Positions 63,010 through 64,000 of a stretch of DNA of 64,000 nucleotides are shown in pieces. A model generated the notes under the pieces. The model had not been told where the DNA came from and ran no database searches. It was given only the letters and a program-made list of their open reading frames with translations. The DNA is from Thermococcus sp. LS1. GTDB taxonomy: Archaea > Methanobacteriota_B > Thermococci > Thermococcales > Thermococcaceae. The stretch spans positions 496,001 through 560,000 of the forward strand of contig NZ_SNUJ01000002.1 in NCBI RefSeq assembly GCF_012027395.1. Reading direction: 5' to 3'. The first letter of the stretch is position 1. Each line of letters starts with the position of its first letter. Made by a program: the position numbers and the translations under genes.

Positions 63010-64000
63010 TCACCCCTGGAGGAGCGCTAGGAACTGCTTCGCCCTGTCGCTCTTGGGCATGAACTTCTCGAACTTCTTGGTGTCGGCGAAGAGCGTTTTG
63101 TGGAGGCCTGAAATCACGAACTTCTTTATGGCCTCGACAAGTTCGTCCTCGGGAATACCGAGGAGCTGGGCCACCTTCTCCTCGCTGTAGTCGCTCATGC
63201 CGTAGAGCAGAACTCCGCCGAGTAAATAGTTGGGGATGTTGGTTATGTCTCTCCTCCTGCCAACGAGGGCCTTCTCCATCTCACACTTCCGTATGAGTAG
63301 CATACTTCCGTGGCCGGTCTTGAAGCCGGGCTCGTTCCTGAAGGGAAGATCGAAGATTGAGTAATGGCAGTCGATGCAAAGCTTTATGTCCGGATAGAGG
63401 CCCAGGCTCTCCCTATCGTTCTCGGAGGTGAGGAAGTAGTAGCGGAAGAGGTCAAGGCCCAGAAGCTCAGCTCCCTTTTCGGGGTCAAGGACGGAATACG
63501 CTAAGGCAAGGTTGTCAACAGTATAGTGGTTATTTATGAGAACGCCCTTCGTCTTGACGAAGCTGAGAACCCTCCAGCGGAACCTCCTTCCGTAGCGTTG
63601 CCTCAGTTCGGCCTCTATGTCTGCATCGGTGGGTAAATCAATGCGCGCCTTCTTGAGTCTGTTGTTCTCCCAGTACTCGACCTCGATGCGAAGTCCCCTC
63701 GTTCTCACTGTCCCCTTCTCCCGGAGCTTGCCCTTTATGAACTTGAAGGCCTCTCTGACCTCGATGCTCTCCCTTGCCAAAAGGCGGAGTACGTCACCGG
63801 AATATGCCAAATAAGGAAGCACCTCAACGCGTCCAAGCTGGACGGGCTTTTGGATGGCCTTAACCTTTGGAATATCCTCCCTCTTGAGCTCCCTGATTGA
63901 GAGCTCCCTCTTTCCAAGGGTGAAAGTATAGTTGGCCGCTATCAAAGCGAGGGCCATCTTGTGAGCGGTAATGGCCGAGCGGAGCCTTTCAAGGGCTAAA
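63010..64000 (-). CDS. DUF530 family protein, 5' part cut by window edge
   Basis: At least 329 codons are visible; the frame is open to the window edge (…RSAITAHKMALALIAANYTFTLG), so an internal Met at 63957 is not the start. CIDCHYSIFD and FRNEPGFKTGHGSM are recognisable, with a CxxC-like site, and RRDITNIPNYLLGGVLLYGMSDYSEEKVAQLLGI, a helical end. The family is restricted mostly to Thermococcales and methanogens and its function is unknown. Same strand as the HTH and DUF4129 genes. Confidence 0.75.
   Translation of the reverse strand, partial: LALERLRSAITAHKMALALIAANYTFTLGKRELSIRELKREDIPKVKAIQKPVQLGRVEVLPYLAYSGDVLRLLARESIEVREAFKFIKGKLREKGTVRTRGLRIEVEYWENNRLKKARIDLPTDADIEAELRQRYGRRFRWRVLSFVKTKGVLINNHYTVDNLALAYSVLDPEKGAELLGLDLFRYYFLTSENDRESLGLYPDIKLCIDCHYSIFDLPFRNEPGFKTGHGSMLLIRKCEMEKALVGRRRDITNIPNYLLGGVLLYGMSDYSEEKVAQLLGIPEDELVEAIKKFVISGLHKTLFADTKKFEKFMPKSDRAKQFLALLQG

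Overview
The window looks like chromosome of a hyperthermophilic archaeon of the order Thermococcales, most like Thermococcus. It carries archaeal EF-1alpha, EF-2 and ribosomal protein S10, a thermosome with a GGM-rich tail, ABCE1, Bud32, Taw2, GTP cyclohydrolase MptA, deoxyhypusine synthase and a tungsten formaldehyde:ferredoxin oxidoreductase very like that of Pyrococcus. Promoters are archaeal (TTTATA-type boxes about 25 bases before starts). Ribosome binding sites are GGTGA or GGAGGTG. Many labelled GTG starts are really the GGTGA site, so several starts are moved downstream here. There are no rRNA genes, no CRISPR array and no transposase.

Layout. 1-4660 (minus): a four-gene redox cluster: GlcD-like flavoprotein, CCG-domain Fe-S protein, GlpA-like oxidoreductase with an N-terminal BON-like domain, and the start of a second flavoprotein. 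4767-6859 (minus): deoxyhypusine synthase and a GltD-like oxidoreductase. 7030-10220 (plus): short-chain dehydrogenase, isochorismatase-like hydrolase, thioredoxin-reductase-like flavoprotein and RlmN-like radical SAM protein, the last three overlapping. 10263-14742 (minus): amidohydrolase, HtpX, a Cys-containing unknown, thermosome. 14919-18264: a small protein, Bud32, a MutS-family ATPase and a membrane protein. 18278-25178 (minus): MoaC, intein-containing RtcB, an AT-rich insert with a membrane-anchored metzincin-like protease, then RsmF-type PUA protein, m5C methyltransferase and archease. 25236-35901: panB, glycosyltransferase, DMT transporter, tRNA-Thr(CGT), PAP2 phosphatase, HAD protein, a frameshifted IMPACT/YigZ gene, a Hrq1/MrfA-like helicase and ABCE1.

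35902-41683 is the most unusual stretch. It has two operons of small membrane and secreted proteins (DUF4405-type membrane protein, DUF2202 ferritin-like protein, two related one-helix coiled-coil proteins, a Gly/Trp-rich mini membrane protein) and an ArsR-like regulator. Three promoters, including the one before the regulator gene, carry the same palindrome (CATATGTAA-N8-TTACATATG or a decayed copy) just after the TATA box. Between the operons lie a secreted CWB2-like protein, with its own palindrome around its TATA box, and an ArsB/SLC13-like permease. I read this as a small envelope-related regulon with an autoregulated repressor; its function is unknown.

41685-52949: AIR-synthase-like protein, HsdR-N nuclease-fold protein, DUF364 protein, class II amidotransferase, CBS protein, a duplicated phosphoesterase with a degenerate second half, the cyclic 2,3-diphosphoglycerate operon, a DUF1931 histone-fold protein, MBL hydrolase, a Cas4-like nuclease preceded by a probable C/D box guide RNA, and Taw2. 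53121-64000: formaldehyde oxidoreductase and MoaD-like protein, then tuf-rpsJ-tRNA-Ser, EF-2, HD hydrolase, MptA, DUF4129 membrane protein, DUF1699-like HTH protein and a truncated DUF530 gene.
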